Shown piece by piece: positions 17,809 through 26,562 of a DNA stretch of 64,000 bases (positions are counted from its first letter, which is position 1; each line of letters starts with the position of its first letter). A program made the position numbers and the translations under genes. Under the pieces are notes generated by a model. It saw only the letters and a program-made list of their open reading frames with translations. It ran no database searches and had not been told where the DNA came from. The DNA is from Candidatus Amarolinea dominans (lineage in GTDB: Bacteria; Chloroflexota; Anaerolineae; SSC4; Amarolineaceae), in the NCBI GenBank assembly GCA_016719785.1, contig JADJYJ010000001.1:682001-746000 (forward strand). Reading direction: 5' to 3'.

Positions 17809-18834
17809 ATGCGTACGAGATTCGTTTATGCCCTCACTCTGCTGGCGCTGACGTTGAGCGCGTGCGGCGCGCCCGCAGCCACCCAGGCGCCCGCAGCCAC
17901 CCAGGCGCCCGCAGCCACCCAGGCGCCCGCAGCCACTCAGCCGGCCGTAGCCACTCAGCCGGCCCAGCCGACCGCTGCGCCCATAGCCGAATTGAGCGGC
18001 GACATCGCCATTGATGGCTCTTCCACCGTCTACCCCATCACCGAAGCGATCGCGGAAGAGTTTGGCGCCGTGCATCCCAAAGTCAAGGTAGCCGTGGGCA
18101 TCTCTGGCACCGGCGGCGGTTTCAAGAAGTTCTGCAACGGCGAGACCGACATCTCCAATGCGTCGCGCGCGATCAAGGATTCCGAAAAAGAAGTCTGCGC
18201 GCAGAGCAAGGTCGAGTATACGGAGTTTCTGGTTGGCCTGGACGGCTTGACCGTCGTGGTCAATCCCAAGAACACCTTTGCCCAGTGCCTGACCGTGGCT
18301 CAGTTGAAGGCCATTTGGGACACCGGCAGCGCGGTCAAGAATTGGAAGGACGTTGATCCCAGCTTCCCGGATCAGCCGCTGACCCTCTACGGCCCCGGCA
18401 CCGATTCTGGCACCTTCGACTTCTTCACCGAGGTCATCAATGGCAAGGCCAAGCAATCGCGCGCGGACTACACCGCCAGCGAAGATGACAACGTCCTGGT
18501 GCAGGGAATCGAAGGCGACGCCAATGCGCTCGGCTACTTTGGCCTGGCCTACTACATCGAAAACAAGGACAAGCTGCGCGCCGTGCAGGTTGATGGCGGC
18601 AAGGGCTGCGTCGAGCCGAACTTCGACACCGTCAACCAGGGTGCCTATGCGCCGCTCTCACGGCCGCTTTACTTCTATGTCAAGAACAGCGCGCTGAGTC
18701 GCCCGGAGGTCTTTGAGTTTACCAAATTCTACATTGACAATGCGCAGTTGATCGTAGATGAGGTCGGTTACGTGGCTGTACCGCAGGCGCGTTACGATGA
18801 AGGCAAGGCGGCCCTGGCCAAGTTTGCCAAGTAA
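17809..18834 (+). CDS. pstS: Phosphate ABC transporter substrate-binding lipoprotein PstS
   Basis: A 341-aa periplasmic-type phosphate-binding protein, membrane-anchored through a lipobox (LTLSAC, Cys19). A low-complexity spacer follows, made of four APAATQ units encoded by 18-bp tandem repeats (17871-17942). The binding domain begins with IDGSSTVYPITEAIAEEF, and the phosphate-contact loops GISGTGGG and GPGTDSGTFDFF are present. It delivers phosphate to the PstCAB transporter encoded downstream. AGGAG lies about 8 bp before the ATG. A strong hairpin after the gene likely allows higher expression of pstS than of the rest of the operon. Phosphate-starvation control is expected from the family, but I cannot point to a defined PHO box. 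Confidence 0.95.
   Translation: MRTRFVYALTLLALTLSACGAPAATQAPAATQAPAATQAPAATQPAVATQPAQPTAAPIAELSGDIAIDGSSTVYPITEAIAEEFGAVHPKVKVAVGISGTGGGFKKFCNGETDISNASRAIKDSEKEVCAQSKVEYTEFLVGLDGLTVVVNPKNTFAQCLTVAQLKAIWDTGSAVKNWKDVDPSFPDQPLTLYGPGTDSGTFDFFTEVINGKAKQSRADYTASEDDNVLVQGIEGDANALGYFGLAYYIENKDKLRAVQVDGGKGCVEPNFDTVNQGAYAPLSRPLYFYVKNSALSRPEVFEFTKFYIDNAQLIVDEVGYVAVPQARYDEGKAALAKFAK
17871..17942 (+). repeat. 18-bp tandem repeats encoding APAATQ
   Basis: Four units of GCCCGCAGCCACCCAGGC, the last slightly diverged, in the linker between the lipid anchor and the phosphate-binding domain of PstS. A site prone to slippage that would change only the tether length. Confidence 0.9.
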
Positions 18835-18878
18835 ACGTTGACCAGGGCCTGTTTGCGAGGCTCAAGTACAACGTAATG

Positions 18879-18914
18879 ACACCATGCCAGCCCGGCGCCG
18901 GGTTGGCATGGTGT
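18879..18914 (+). terminator. Hairpin between pstS and pstC
   Basis: ACACCATGCCAGCCCGG (18879-18895), a 2-base loop and CCGGGTTGGCATGGTGT (18898-18914): 17-bp arms with one G-U pair. There is no U-tract, so partial termination or 3'-end protection of pstS mRNA is more likely than full termination. Confidence 0.65.
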
Positions 18915-19010
18915 TGTGTTCAGAGTGGCGCAGAATTTCAACTTGGCGTAAAATTATGCTCAATCACGAGCTTGTTCAACTGACTCGCCAGGGAGACTGG
19001 CAGCAAAACC

Positions 19011-19964
19011 ATGGATCAACTACAGGCGAATAGGACCGCGCAGCACGAGCGCGCTGCCCCTGGCGCGCCCCTGGTGGGCAACCGCTGGCGCTCAATGCGC
19101 GAGCGGATCATCGGCAGCGTGCTTTTTCTGTGCGCTGCCGTTTCTATCTTGACCACGGCCGGCATCGTGGGCGTCCTGATTTTCGAGGCCCTTGAATTTC
19201 TACGCGCCGTGCCCTTACTCGATTTTCTGACCGGCACCGTATGGACGCCCCTTTTCAGCCCGCCCAGCTTTGGCGTTCTACCGCTCGTGGCCGGCACCGC
19301 CGTCGTCTCGCTGATTGCCATGCTCATTGCCCTGCCATTGGGGCTGTTGGCGGCCATCTTCTTGAGCGAGTATGCCAGCCCGCGCGTGCGCCGGGTGCTC
19401 AGACCGCTTCTGGAAATTCTGGCCGGCGTGCCCACGGTAGTATACGGCTATTTTGCCCTGACCTTCGTCACGCCCCTGCTGCGTCAGTTGTGGCCCGATA
19501 TGCAGGTTTTCAACGCCTTGAGCGCCGGCATCGTCATGGGCATCATGATCATCCCCCTGGTCTCATCCCTCAGCGAAGATGCCATGACCGCTGTCCCGCG
19601 CGCGCTGCGTGAAGCGGCCTACGGCTTGGGCGCCACCAAGCTGGAGGTGACGCTGCGCACGGTCGTGCCCTCCGCCCTGTCTGGCATCACCGCGGCCTTC
19701 ATTCTGGCGATTTCCCGCGCCATCGGTGAAACCATGATCGTCCTCATCGCCGCCGGGCAGAGCACCATCATGCAGCTCAATCCGCTCAAAGCGATGGAGA
19801 CCATGACCGCATTCATCGCCCGCGTCAGCCTGGGCGACAATCCGCAGCAGAGCATCGAATTCAAGACCATTTTCGCCGTCGGCATGCTGCTCTTCATCAT
19901 GACCTTCGCGCTCAACCTGATCAGTCAACGCATCCTGACCCGCTATCGCCAGGTCTATCAGTAG
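19011..19964 (+). CDS. pstC: Phosphate ABC transporter permease PstC
   Basis: A 317-aa integral membrane permease with six predicted helices. The binding-protein-dependent transport motif is in the cytoplasmic loop (REAAYGLGATKLEVTLRTVV, the EAA loop that contacts the ATPase), followed by SGITAAFILAISRAIGE. It forms the phosphate channel with PstA. The first ORF after the pstS hairpin, 31 bp before pstA. Start at ATG 19011; the ribosome-binding site is weak. Confidence 0.95.
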   Translation: MDQLQANRTAQHERAAPGAPLVGNRWRSMRERIIGSVLFLCAAVSILTTAGIVGVLIFEALEFLRAVPLLDFLTGTVWTPLFSPPSFGVLPLVAGTAVVSLIAMLIALPLGLLAAIFLSEYASPRVRRVLRPLLEILAGVPTVVYGYFALTFVTPLLRQLWPDMQVFNALSAGIVMGIMIIPLVSSLSEDAMTAVPRALREAAYGLGATKLEVTLRTVVPSALSGITAAFILAISRAIGETMIVLIAAGQSTIMQLNPLKAMETMTAFIARVSLGDNPQQSIEFKTIFAVGMLLFIMTFALNLISQRILTRYRQVYQ

Positions 19965-19995
19965 ATTTGTACCGCAATTAGGGTAAAAGAAATAG

Positions 19996-20880
19996 ATGGA
20001 CATAGCATCCAACCCAAATCTTGAGTTTCGCCGGCGCCTGGCGCGACGCAAGCGCGCCGGGCGCATCTTCGCCGCCGTGACCTTTGCCGCCACCCTCATC
20101 GGCCTGATCGTGCTGGCCGTCCTGCTGTTGGATGTGCTCAACAAGAGCCGCGGCTGGCTCGATTGGCAATTCCTGACCAGCTTCCCCTCACGTTTTCCAC
20201 AGAAGGCCGGCATTCTTTCCGCCTTTGCCGGCTCCCTCTGGCTTGTCGGACTGACCGCGATCTTCGCCTTCCCCATCGGCGTGGCCGCGGCCATCTACCT
20301 GGAGGAATACGCGCCGCAGAATTGGGTCACGAATTTGATCCAGATCAACATCGCCAACCTGGCCGGCGTGCCGTCCATCGTCTACGGTCTGCTGGGCCTG
20401 GGCATTTTTGTGCGCACCCTCATGCTGGGACGCAGCCTGCTGGCCGGCGCCTTGACGATGAGCCTGCTCATCCTGCCCACGATCATCATCGCCTCGCGTG
20501 AGGCGATGCGCGCGGTGCCGCCCTCGCTGCGCCACGCTTCACTGGCCCTGGGAGGCACGCGTTGGCAAACAGTCTGGCGCACCGTGCTCCCGATGGCCTC
20601 CTCTGGCATCCTGACCGGCACGATCCTGGCGCTCTCGCGCGCGGTGGGCGAAACCGCCCCGCTCATCACCATCGGCGCCTTGACCTACATTGCTTTCTTA
20701 CCCGAAAATATCTTCAGTCAGTTCACCGTGCTGCCGATCCAGATCTTCAACTGGACCTCGCGGCCGCAGGCTGACTTTCGCAACCTGGCGGCCGCAGGCA
20801 TCGTCATCCTCCTGGCTGTTCTGCTGACCGCCAACGCCATAGCCATCCTGCTGCGCGATCGCCTGCAGAAGCGTTTCTAG
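19996..20880 (+). CDS. pstA: Phosphate ABC transporter permease PstA
   Basis: A 294-aa membrane permease paired with PstC. It has six hydrophobic segments, a conserved periplasmic-side AIYLEEYAP motif and the EAA loop (LRHASLALGGTRWQTVWRTV), followed by SGILTGTILALSRAVGET. Order and spacing (31 bp after pstC, 11 bp before pstB) are those of a canonical pst operon. High-affinity phosphate import across the cytoplasmic membrane. Confidence 0.95.
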   Translation: MDIASNPNLEFRRRLARRKRAGRIFAAVTFAATLIGLIVLAVLLLDVLNKSRGWLDWQFLTSFPSRFPQKAGILSAFAGSLWLVGLTAIFAFPIGVAAAIYLEEYAPQNWVTNLIQINIANLAGVPSIVYGLLGLGIFVRTLMLGRSLLAGALTMSLLILPTIIIASREAMRAVPPSLRHASLALGGTRWQTVWRTVLPMASSGILTGTILALSRAVGETAPLITIGALTYIAFLPENIFSQFTVLPIQIFNWTSRPQADFRNLAAAGIVILLAVLLTANAIAILLRDRLQKRF

Positions 20881-20891
20881 CGAGTAACTCA

Positions 20892-21713
20892 ATGCAACGA
20901 GAATCAGTCATTTTATCGCCGCCAGCTACAGGCGCCGCCTTGTCCAGCCAGAGCGCCTTTAGCGTCGAAGGCCTGAACTTTTGGTATGGCGCCAGCCAGG
21001 CGCTCAAAGACGTCACCCTGGAGATTCCCGAACGCAAGATCACCGCGATCATTGGCCCCTCAGGCTGCGGTAAGAGCACTTTCTTGCGCTGTTTCAACCG
21101 CATGAACGAACTGATCCCCGCGACCCGCGTGGCGGGCAGAGTCTGGTTCCAGGGTCTTGATCTTTACGCGTCCATCGTTGACCCGGTGGAAGTGCGCAAG
21201 CGCATCGGCATGGTCTTCCAGAAACCCAATCCGTTCCCGCAGTCCATTTTCGATAACGTAGCCTACGGCCCGCGCGTCAACGGCTATCACGGAGATATGT
21301 CCGAGTTAGTTGAACGCTCCTTGCGCCAGGCTGCGCTGTGGGACGAGGTCAAGGACAAGCTGCGCGCCAGCGCGTATGCCCTGTCCGGCGGACAACAGCA
21401 GCGCCTGTGCATTGCCCGCGCCCTGGCCGTGGAACCTGAGGTCATCCTGATGGATGAGCCGTGTTCCGCGCTTGACCCTATCGCAACTCTGAAAATTGAG
21501 GAATTGATGGTAGAATTAGCTACACAGTACACCATCGTCATCGTGACGCACAACATGCAGCAGGCGGCGCGTGTCTCCGACATCACCGCGATGATGATGC
21601 TGGATGACAATCGCAAATCAGGCACGGTCATCGAGATTGGCCCAACCCGTGCTATTTTCACCTCCCCAAACGACAAGCGTACCGAGGATTACGTCACCGG
21701 ACGTTTTGGTTGA
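20892..21713 (+). CDS. pstB: Phosphate ABC transporter ATP-binding protein PstB
   Basis: A 273-aa ATPase with Walker A GPSGCGKST, the PstB-specific MVFQKPNPFPQSIFDNVAYG Q-loop region, ABC signature LSGGQQQRLCIARALA and Walker B VILMDEPCSALDP. The H-loop is VTHNMQQAARVSD. It energises phosphate transport through PstCA from the cytoplasmic face. About 15 residues at the N-terminus precede the usual start of the ATPase fold. Directly followed by phoU. Confidence 0.96.
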   Translation: MQRESVILSPPATGAALSSQSAFSVEGLNFWYGASQALKDVTLEIPERKITAIIGPSGCGKSTFLRCFNRMNELIPATRVAGRVWFQGLDLYASIVDPVEVRKRIGMVFQKPNPFPQSIFDNVAYGPRVNGYHGDMSELVERSLRQAALWDEVKDKLRASAYALSGGQQQRLCIARALAVEPEVILMDEPCSALDPIATLKIEELMVELATQYTIVIVTHNMQQAARVSDITAMMMLDDNRKSGTVIEIGPTRAIFTSPNDKRTEDYVTGRFG

Positions 21714-21781
21714 GTCATGCAACTTTGCGGCGCCACCTGCCGGATGGCGCTTGCAGGCCGACAGGCAAGCAGGAGCAGATC

Positions 21782-22468
21782 GTGTCAATTCGTCAGCACT
21801 TTGAACGTGAGATCGGAAAACTGCAAGCAGATGTCCTTCTCTTGGGCAGCATGGTCGAGAAGGCCATTCTCGATTCCGTGGACATTCTGCAACGTCGCGA
21901 CCTGGATGCCGCCCGACAATTGGTCGCGGACGACCGCCTGATCAACGAGAAACGCCTTGCCATCGAGGACAACTGCCTGGCGCTGATCGCCATGCAGCAA
22001 CCGATGGCGAGCGACCTGCGCACGCTGGCGTCCATTCTGGAGATTGCCACCGAACTGGAGCGCATGGGCGACTACGGCAAGGGCATTGCCCGCATCACGT
22101 TGATGCTGGCCGACGAACCGCTGACCCATCCACTGCATGATATTGACCTGATGAGCCGCAAAGCGTGCGACATGCTGCGCCGCGCCCTTGACGCGTTCAA
22201 CCGCCGCGATGTGCAGGCCGCACGCACCCTGCCGGCCGAAGACGATGAGGTGGACGCCCTCTACGTGCGCACGCAGAATCGCCTGATCAGCAGCATCGTG
22301 GCCGACCCGCGCACCATTGACCAGGCCATGCGCCTGCTGTGGGTGGCGCACAACCTGGAGCGCGCGGCCGACCGTGTGACCAACATCTGCGAGCGCACCG
22401 TGTTCACGATCACCGGCCGCATGATCGAACTGGACGTTCTGGATTCCGCCCAAAGCTCCCCCGGCTAA
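21782..22468 (+). CDS. phoU: Phosphate signalling complex protein PhoU
   Basis: A 228-aa all-helical protein with the two PhoU repeats. The first contains LLGSMVEKAILDSVDILQRR, and the metal-binding (E/D)xxxD-type motif LERMGDYGKGIARI appears here and again as LERAADRVTNICERT. It couples transporter occupancy to the PhoR kinase and damps Pho signalling and phosphate uptake. A GTG start at 21782 with AGGAG 6 bp upstream fits the family N-terminus (IRQHFEREI); the alternative TTG at 21710, overlapping the pstB stop, would add 24 non-homologous residues. A PhoR/PhoB-type pair lies 31 kb away in this window. Confidence 0.93.
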   Translation: MSIRQHFEREIGKLQADVLLLGSMVEKAILDSVDILQRRDLDAARQLVADDRLINEKRLAIEDNCLALIAMQQPMASDLRTLASILEIATELERMGDYGKGIARITLMLADEPLTHPLHDIDLMSRKACDMLRRALDAFNRRDVQAARTLPAEDDEVDALYVRTQNRLISSIVADPRTIDQAMRLLWVAHNLERAADRVTNICERTVFTITGRMIELDVLDSAQSSPG

Positions 22469-22529
22469 ACATCACTGTGGCGCAATCCGCCGGATTGCGC
22501 AATGACCGGATTGTCAACGAGGTGATGCC

Positions 22530-24200
22530 ATGTCCGATAGCCCAGCCTCTGCCCTGGCCCAGGAAGTGGAGCTCAAGTTTCGCATTCCTGGCGAAGATGA
22601 GTTCAATCATTTACTCGCGCTCACACGCCTGGACGATTTCACCCTGCACGACAAGGGCGTGAAACGCGGCGAGGATGTCTATTTCGATACGGCCGAGCGC
22701 AACTTTCTGCACGCCGGCTTTGCCTGTCGCCTGCGCCCACGCGCAGATGGCGCCTGGCTGGTGACGCTGAAAGGTCTCCATGCCGGCGGGGACCAGGCGC
22801 AGGGCCTGCATCAGCGCAGCGAGGTTGAAGTCAGCCTGACCAGCCCCGGCCCGCCCGAAACCTGGCCGGATGGCCCGGCGCGCACCCTGGCCCAATCCCT
22901 CGCTGCGGGCGATGCGCTGGAAGAGTTGATCCGCATTCAGCAGACGCGCCACGTGCGCCAGGTCGCGTTGGCCGGCCGCGTGGTGGCGGAGATGAGCCTG
23001 GATGCGGTGTTGTTCAACGCGGCCGATGAACCGCTGTGGCTGGCGGAGATCGAGTTGAGCCAGGACGGCAGCCAGGCGGAATTGCAGATGTGCGGCGCGG
23101 CGCTGCAAGCAGCCTTTCCCGCATTGCAGCCGGAACCGCGTTCCAAACTGTTCATTGCCCTGGCGCTGGCCGGCGCCGCCGAGACAGAACTGGCCCTGGC
23201 CGCGGGCGAAGAGGTCGGCGTTCCCGATACGGCCAGCGCGGACAAGGGCGGTCGGGCGCCGGGCGTGCGCAGCGATGACCGCATGAGTGAGGCGGGGCGC
23301 AAGACTCTCCGTTTTCATTTTCGGCGCATGCTGCGCCAGGAAAAGGGCGCGGCCAAGGGCGAGGACATCGAGGCCCTGCACGATATGCGGGTGGCGACCC
23401 GCCGCATGCGCGCCGCGCTGAAGATCTTCGAACCTTATTTCGATGAGGATGCCCTGCGCCCGTTTGCGCGCAATCTGCGCCGCACCGGGCGCGCCCTGGG
23501 CCAGGTGCGCGATCTGGATGTGCTGCTGGATAAACTACAGCGCTACACCGCCAGTTTGCCTGAGGCGGAGCGCGCCGGGCTGGAACGACTGCGCCTGGCC
23601 TGGGAGGCGCAGCGCGCCGCGGCGCGCCGCGCCATGCTGGCCTTCCTGGAGAGCAACCGCTATCGCCAGTTCAAGCGCGATTTCGAGGCGTTCCTGACCA
23701 CGGCGGACGCGGGCGCGCGACCGCTCGTTCGCAACCAGCCGCAGCGTGTGCTGGTCTGCCATGTGGCGGCCAGCACGGTCTGGCTCGATTTCGAGTCTAT
23801 CCGCGCGTATGAGTGGGTGCTCGATCGGCCGTCGCTGGAGATGCTGCACCAGTTGCGTATCGAGATCAAGGGCTTGCGCTATCTGCTGGAGTACCTGCGC
23901 GAGGTGTTGGGCCACGAGGTCGCGCCGGTGATTGCAGAACTGGTGCAAACGCAGGATTTGCTGGGCGATCTGCATGACGCCGATGTAGCCGTACACCTGC
24001 TCAGCGATTTCCTGACCCAGCAGACCGGTCTGCCGGAGGCGCGCGCGGTCAAACAGCCCGAGATGACCGGGGTGGTTGCCTATCTGACGAGTCAGGAGGC
24101 GCAGGTGCGCAAACTACGACGCCGCGTGCCCGCGGCCTGGAAGCGGCTCAATGCGCCCAGGCTGCGGCGCCAACTGGCGCTGGCGGCTGCAAATCTGTGA
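22530..24200 (+). CDS. CYTH and CHAD domain-containing protein
   Basis: A 556-aa two-domain protein. The N-terminal CYTH domain (residues about 10-210) has the ExExK signature (EVELK, residues 12-16). CYTH enzymes are triphosphate tunnel phosphohydrolases, and several hydrolyse inorganic triphosphate. The C-terminal CHAD domain (about 250-540) is a helical, His/Arg-rich polyphosphate-binding module with the hallmark LHDMRVATRRMRAALK. Directly after pst-phoU, it suggests that imported phosphate is linked to polyphosphate or triphosphate metabolism. An insertion of about 35 residues (AAGEEVGVPDTASADKGG) separates the domains. It begins 61 bp after phoU with its own ATG. Confidence 0.92.
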   Translation: MSDSPASALAQEVELKFRIPGEDEFNHLLALTRLDDFTLHDKGVKRGEDVYFDTAERNFLHAGFACRLRPRADGAWLVTLKGLHAGGDQAQGLHQRSEVEVSLTSPGPPETWPDGPARTLAQSLAAGDALEELIRIQQTRHVRQVALAGRVVAEMSLDAVLFNAADEPLWLAEIELSQDGSQAELQMCGAALQAAFPALQPEPRSKLFIALALAGAAETELALAAGEEVGVPDTASADKGGRAPGVRSDDRMSEAGRKTLRFHFRRMLRQEKGAAKGEDIEALHDMRVATRRMRAALKIFEPYFDEDALRPFARNLRRTGRALGQVRDLDVLLDKLQRYTASLPEAERAGLERLRLAWEAQRAAARRAMLAFLESNRYRQFKRDFEAFLTTADAGARPLVRNQPQRVLVCHVAASTVWLDFESIRAYEWVLDRPSLEMLHQLRIEIKGLRYLLEYLREVLGHEVAPVIAELVQTQDLLGDLHDADVAVHLLSDFLTQQTGLPEARAVKQPEMTGVVAYLTSQEAQVRKLRRRVPAAWKRLNAPRLRRQLALAAANL

Positions 24201-24213
24201 GCAAGGGGATTCG

Positions 24214-24663
24214 ATGAAACGCCGCGTTCTTTTCCTGTGTACCGGCAACTCCTGCCGTTCCCAACTGGCTGAGGCCATCGTCAACGCGCGGGCGGGCGAC
24301 GCCTGGGCCGCGGTCTCCGCCGGCACGCAGCCCACCGGTTACGTTCACCCGCTGGCGCTGCAAGTCCTGGCTGAGATCGGCATTGTTCCGGCGCAGGCGC
24401 GCTCCAAACACGCCGACGAGTTCCGCCAGACGTCATTCGACCTGGTGATCACGGTATGCGACGACGCCGCGGAGAACTGCCCGGTCTGGCTGGGGCCAGG
24501 ACGCCGCCTGCACCTCAGCTTTCCAGACCCGGCCAAAGCGCAGGGCAGCCCCGCAGAGATCCTGACCGCATTCCGCCAGGTGCGCGACGACATGACCGAG
24601 CGGGTGCTGATGGCGCTGCGCGCAGCGACCGCCTTTGGAGTCTCGCAGACCTCACGGGTCTGA
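24214..24663 (+). CDS. arsC: Arsenate reductase, thioredoxin-coupled LMW-PTP type
   Basis: A 149-aa low-molecular-weight phosphatase fold. The P-loop is CTGNSCRS with nucleophile C9 and R15, and the redox pair is C82 and C89 in VCDDAAENCPVW. Both distal cysteines are the signature of thioredoxin-dependent arsenate reductases rather than tyrosine phosphatases. The general acid lies in FPDPAKAQG. It reduces arsenate to arsenite. Arsenate enters through phosphate transporters, so its place 13 bp after the pst-phoU-CHAD genes makes functional sense. ATG 24214 is chosen over the longer frame because the fold starts here (MKRRVLFLC). No arsenite efflux gene is nearby. Confidence 0.92.
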   Translation: MKRRVLFLCTGNSCRSQLAEAIVNARAGDAWAAVSAGTQPTGYVHPLALQVLAEIGIVPAQARSKHADEFRQTSFDLVITVCDDAAENCPVWLGPGRRLHLSFPDPAKAQGSPAEILTAFRQVRDDMTERVLMALRAATAFGVSQTSRV

Positions 24664-24699
24664 CAACCCGGCGCTGCACCATTTTCCCCATGACGCAAC

Positions 24700-25389
24700 T
24701 CAATTCTCGCCCGCACTGACGCCCCACTCCTGCCGCCACAGTGGGTGTGCGACGGTCAGATGCTTGCCCACTTCCGGCGGTTGGGTGACCTCGATGTCTA
24801 CGCCAGCCGCTTCGAGGATCTCCTGAAGCAGCGCCGGATCCGAGAGCGCGTCCAGGATGGCTGTGTGGCGCGCCCAGGTGGCGCGCAAGGCGGCTTCATC
24901 CCACACCCCCCAGTACCCGCCATCATCGAGGACCGCCCACTCGGCCATAAACGGCGCGACGATCTGCAGCAGATCGCATACCTGCATGTGTACTTCGGGT
25001 GAGCTGAACTGAGTCTTGGTGAAGAGGTGCTCGTGGATCAGCCCATAGCGCCCCGGCGTTGAATCGCCGAACGGCGCGTCGCAGTATTCGATCAGCCTGC
25101 CGGTGCGTCCGAAGGTGAGGTAGAGCGTTTCACAGCCCGGCGGCGCGATGACGACCCCCCGCACGTGATCGTCCACCGGCTCGACATCAATCTCGAACGT
25201 GCTGGTGGGGATGCCGTCATCGGTCTCGATCTCGATGCTCCGGTAGCGCTCGCCTGTTCCCAGAATGCGCTCGTCCACGACCCTGCACGGCCATCTCAGC
25301 CCCGCGCACGCGGCCTCAAGTCGGGCGCTAAGCTGCGGCAGTTGGCCCAAGTCACGCAGAGCGCCCTGATAAAAGATTGTAATGCCCAC
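24700..25389 (-). CDS. Hypothetical protein, 229 aa
   Basis: I do not recognise a family. The 229-aa acidic protein has no signal peptide or membrane segment. It starts MGITIFYQGALRDLG, has a middle part with GYWGVWDEAAL, and ends in a charged tail. The codon pattern (strong GC at third positions) supports a real gene. It is convergent with arsC and lies immediately beside the defence island, next to a duplicated fragment of the methyltransferase gene. Its start is supported by GGAGG (25396-25400, minus strand) about 6 bp before the ATG. Confidence 0.7.
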   Translation of the reverse strand: MGITIFYQGALRDLGQLPQLSARLEAACAGLRWPCRVVDERILGTGERYRSIEIETDDGIPTSTFEIDVEPVDDHVRGVVIAPPGCETLYLTFGRTGRLIEYCDAPFGDSTPGRYGLIHEHLFTKTQFSSPEVHMQVCDLLQIVAPFMAEWAVLDDGGYWGVWDEAALRATWARHTAILDALSDPALLQEILEAAGVDIEVTQPPEVGKHLTVAHPLWRQEWGVSAGEN

Positions 25390-25425
25390 GATTACCTCCT
25401 ACAAATGATGCGGACGGACCTATCG

Positions 25426-25505
25426 TATCGGCCACCCGCCGTGCGCCTCGATCACCGCGTCGATCTCCCCCATGACCCGGATCGTCTCGTTGAGTGCGAC
25501 CACCA
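25426..25505 (-). repeat. Duplicated 3' end of the methyltransferase gene, distal copy
   Basis: Eighty bp nearly identical to 26569-26648, the last codons of the N6-methyltransferase gene (ending …VIEAHGGWPI). The orientation is the same, so the two copies are direct repeats bracketing the RHH and HNH genes. The copy has no gene body attached, so it is a scar. The surrounding 25390-25670 gap holds nothing else I can name. Confidence 0.85.
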
Positions 25506-25670
25506 TGCAGCCATAGGATGCAATCTTGCTTCAGGGCAACAAGAAAAGGTGTACGGTTCATGGGAAATGCCTCCTTGCTGCCTGAGGCGATTTGTGATAG
25601 ACTGGCGTCAAGAACCTGGCGTCAAGAACAATGAGAGTGCAAAATCAGCTTCAGTAGGGATGAGATCAAA

Positions 25671-26093
25671 ATGACTCTGCAAACCATCACGTTACGCTTG
25701 CCCGAGATGCTCTATCGGCAGGTCGAACACCGTGCTCAGCGGATGCGCCGCTCCGTCGAAGACGAGTTGATCATCGTGGTGTCAACCGCGCTGCCAACTA
25801 CTGATGACCTCCCGCTCGACATTGCCGGCGATCTGGCACAGCTCACTTTTTTGACAGACGCTGAGTTGTGGCAGGCGGCGCAGACCACGCTGCCATCCAG
25901 GGATTCCGAACGGATGCAGGCGCTCATGTTCAAGCGACAACGCGATGAACTGACCGTCGCGGAAGAACGGGAGGCACAACGGCTGGCGCACCGCGCCGAT
26001 CGGACGATGCTGGTGCGCAGCCAGGCGGCCGCTCTGCTCAAAGATCGCGGCCACGATGTCTCGGAACTGAAGCCGGCCAAGGCTGCGGCATGA
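25671..26093 (+). CDS. Ribbon-helix-helix-like small protein, probable antitoxin-type
   Basis: A 140-aa protein. The N-terminus (LQTITLRLPEMLYRQVEHRA) looks like the beta-strand and first helix of a ribbon-helix-helix DNA-binding domain, followed by SVEDELIIVVSTAL. The C-terminal two thirds are helical and highly charged (KRQRDELTVAEEREAQRLAH). It overlaps the HNH gene by four bases (ATGA), so the two are translationally coupled. The family is proposed from pattern only. A DNA-binding partner or regulator of the HNH protein is the simplest reading. The pair sits between duplicated ends of the methyltransferase gene. Confidence 0.65.
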   Translation: MTLQTITLRLPEMLYRQVEHRAQRMRRSVEDELIIVVSTALPTTDDLPLDIAGDLAQLTFLTDAELWQAAQTTLPSRDSERMQALMFKRQRDELTVAEEREAQRLAHRADRTMLVRSQAAALLKDRGHDVSELKPAKAAA

Positions 26094-26518
26094 GTCACGC
26101 CTACATCGCGCCGGTGCTCCGGCAGGCCGTGGTCGAACGGGCCGGGCATCGTTGCAGCTATTGCCAGACTGCCGAAAACATCACCGGCTCGCTGTTCACG
26201 GTGGATCATATCATCCCTGAATCGCTCGGCGGTCGCACGACGCTCGACAACCTGTGCCTGGCCTGCTGGTCCTGCAATCTGATCAAGCACGACCGCATCG
26301 TCGCCACGGATCCTGAGACCGGCGCCACAGTTCGCCTCTTCAACCCCAACACCCAGGAATGGCACGAGCACTTTGCCTGGCAGATGGGCAGCCTCTTGAT
26401 CGTCGGTTTGACGCCGACGGGGCGGACGACGGTCAACGCCATCCGGATCAATCGGCCTGAGCTGGTCAACGCACGCCGGTTGTGGATCCAGATCGGCAGC
26501 CATCCACCGCAGGACTGA
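26090..26518 (+). CDS. HNH endonuclease
   Basis: A 142-aa nuclease with the HNH core: zinc cysteines C22/C25 (RCSYC), the catalytic DH pair at 39-40 (VDHIIPESLGG), the central Asn in LDNLCLACWSCN (N54) and zinc cysteines C59/C62. It belongs to the compact McrA/HNH-type proteins common in defence islands and mobile DNA. The start overlaps the stop of the RHH-like gene. It is convergent with the methyltransferase gene and could be an accessory restriction nuclease or an independent mobile pair. Confidence 0.88.
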   Translation: MSHAYIAPVLRQAVVERAGHRCSYCQTAENITGSLFTVDHIIPESLGGRTTLDNLCLACWSCNLIKHDRIVATDPETGATVRLFNPNTQEWHEHFAWQMGSLLIVGLTPTGRTTVNAIRINRPELVNARRLWIQIGSHPPQD

Positions 26519-26562
26519 CCCCCCTCTTATCCCCCTCTTCAATAAGGGGGCGACGAGACTCC

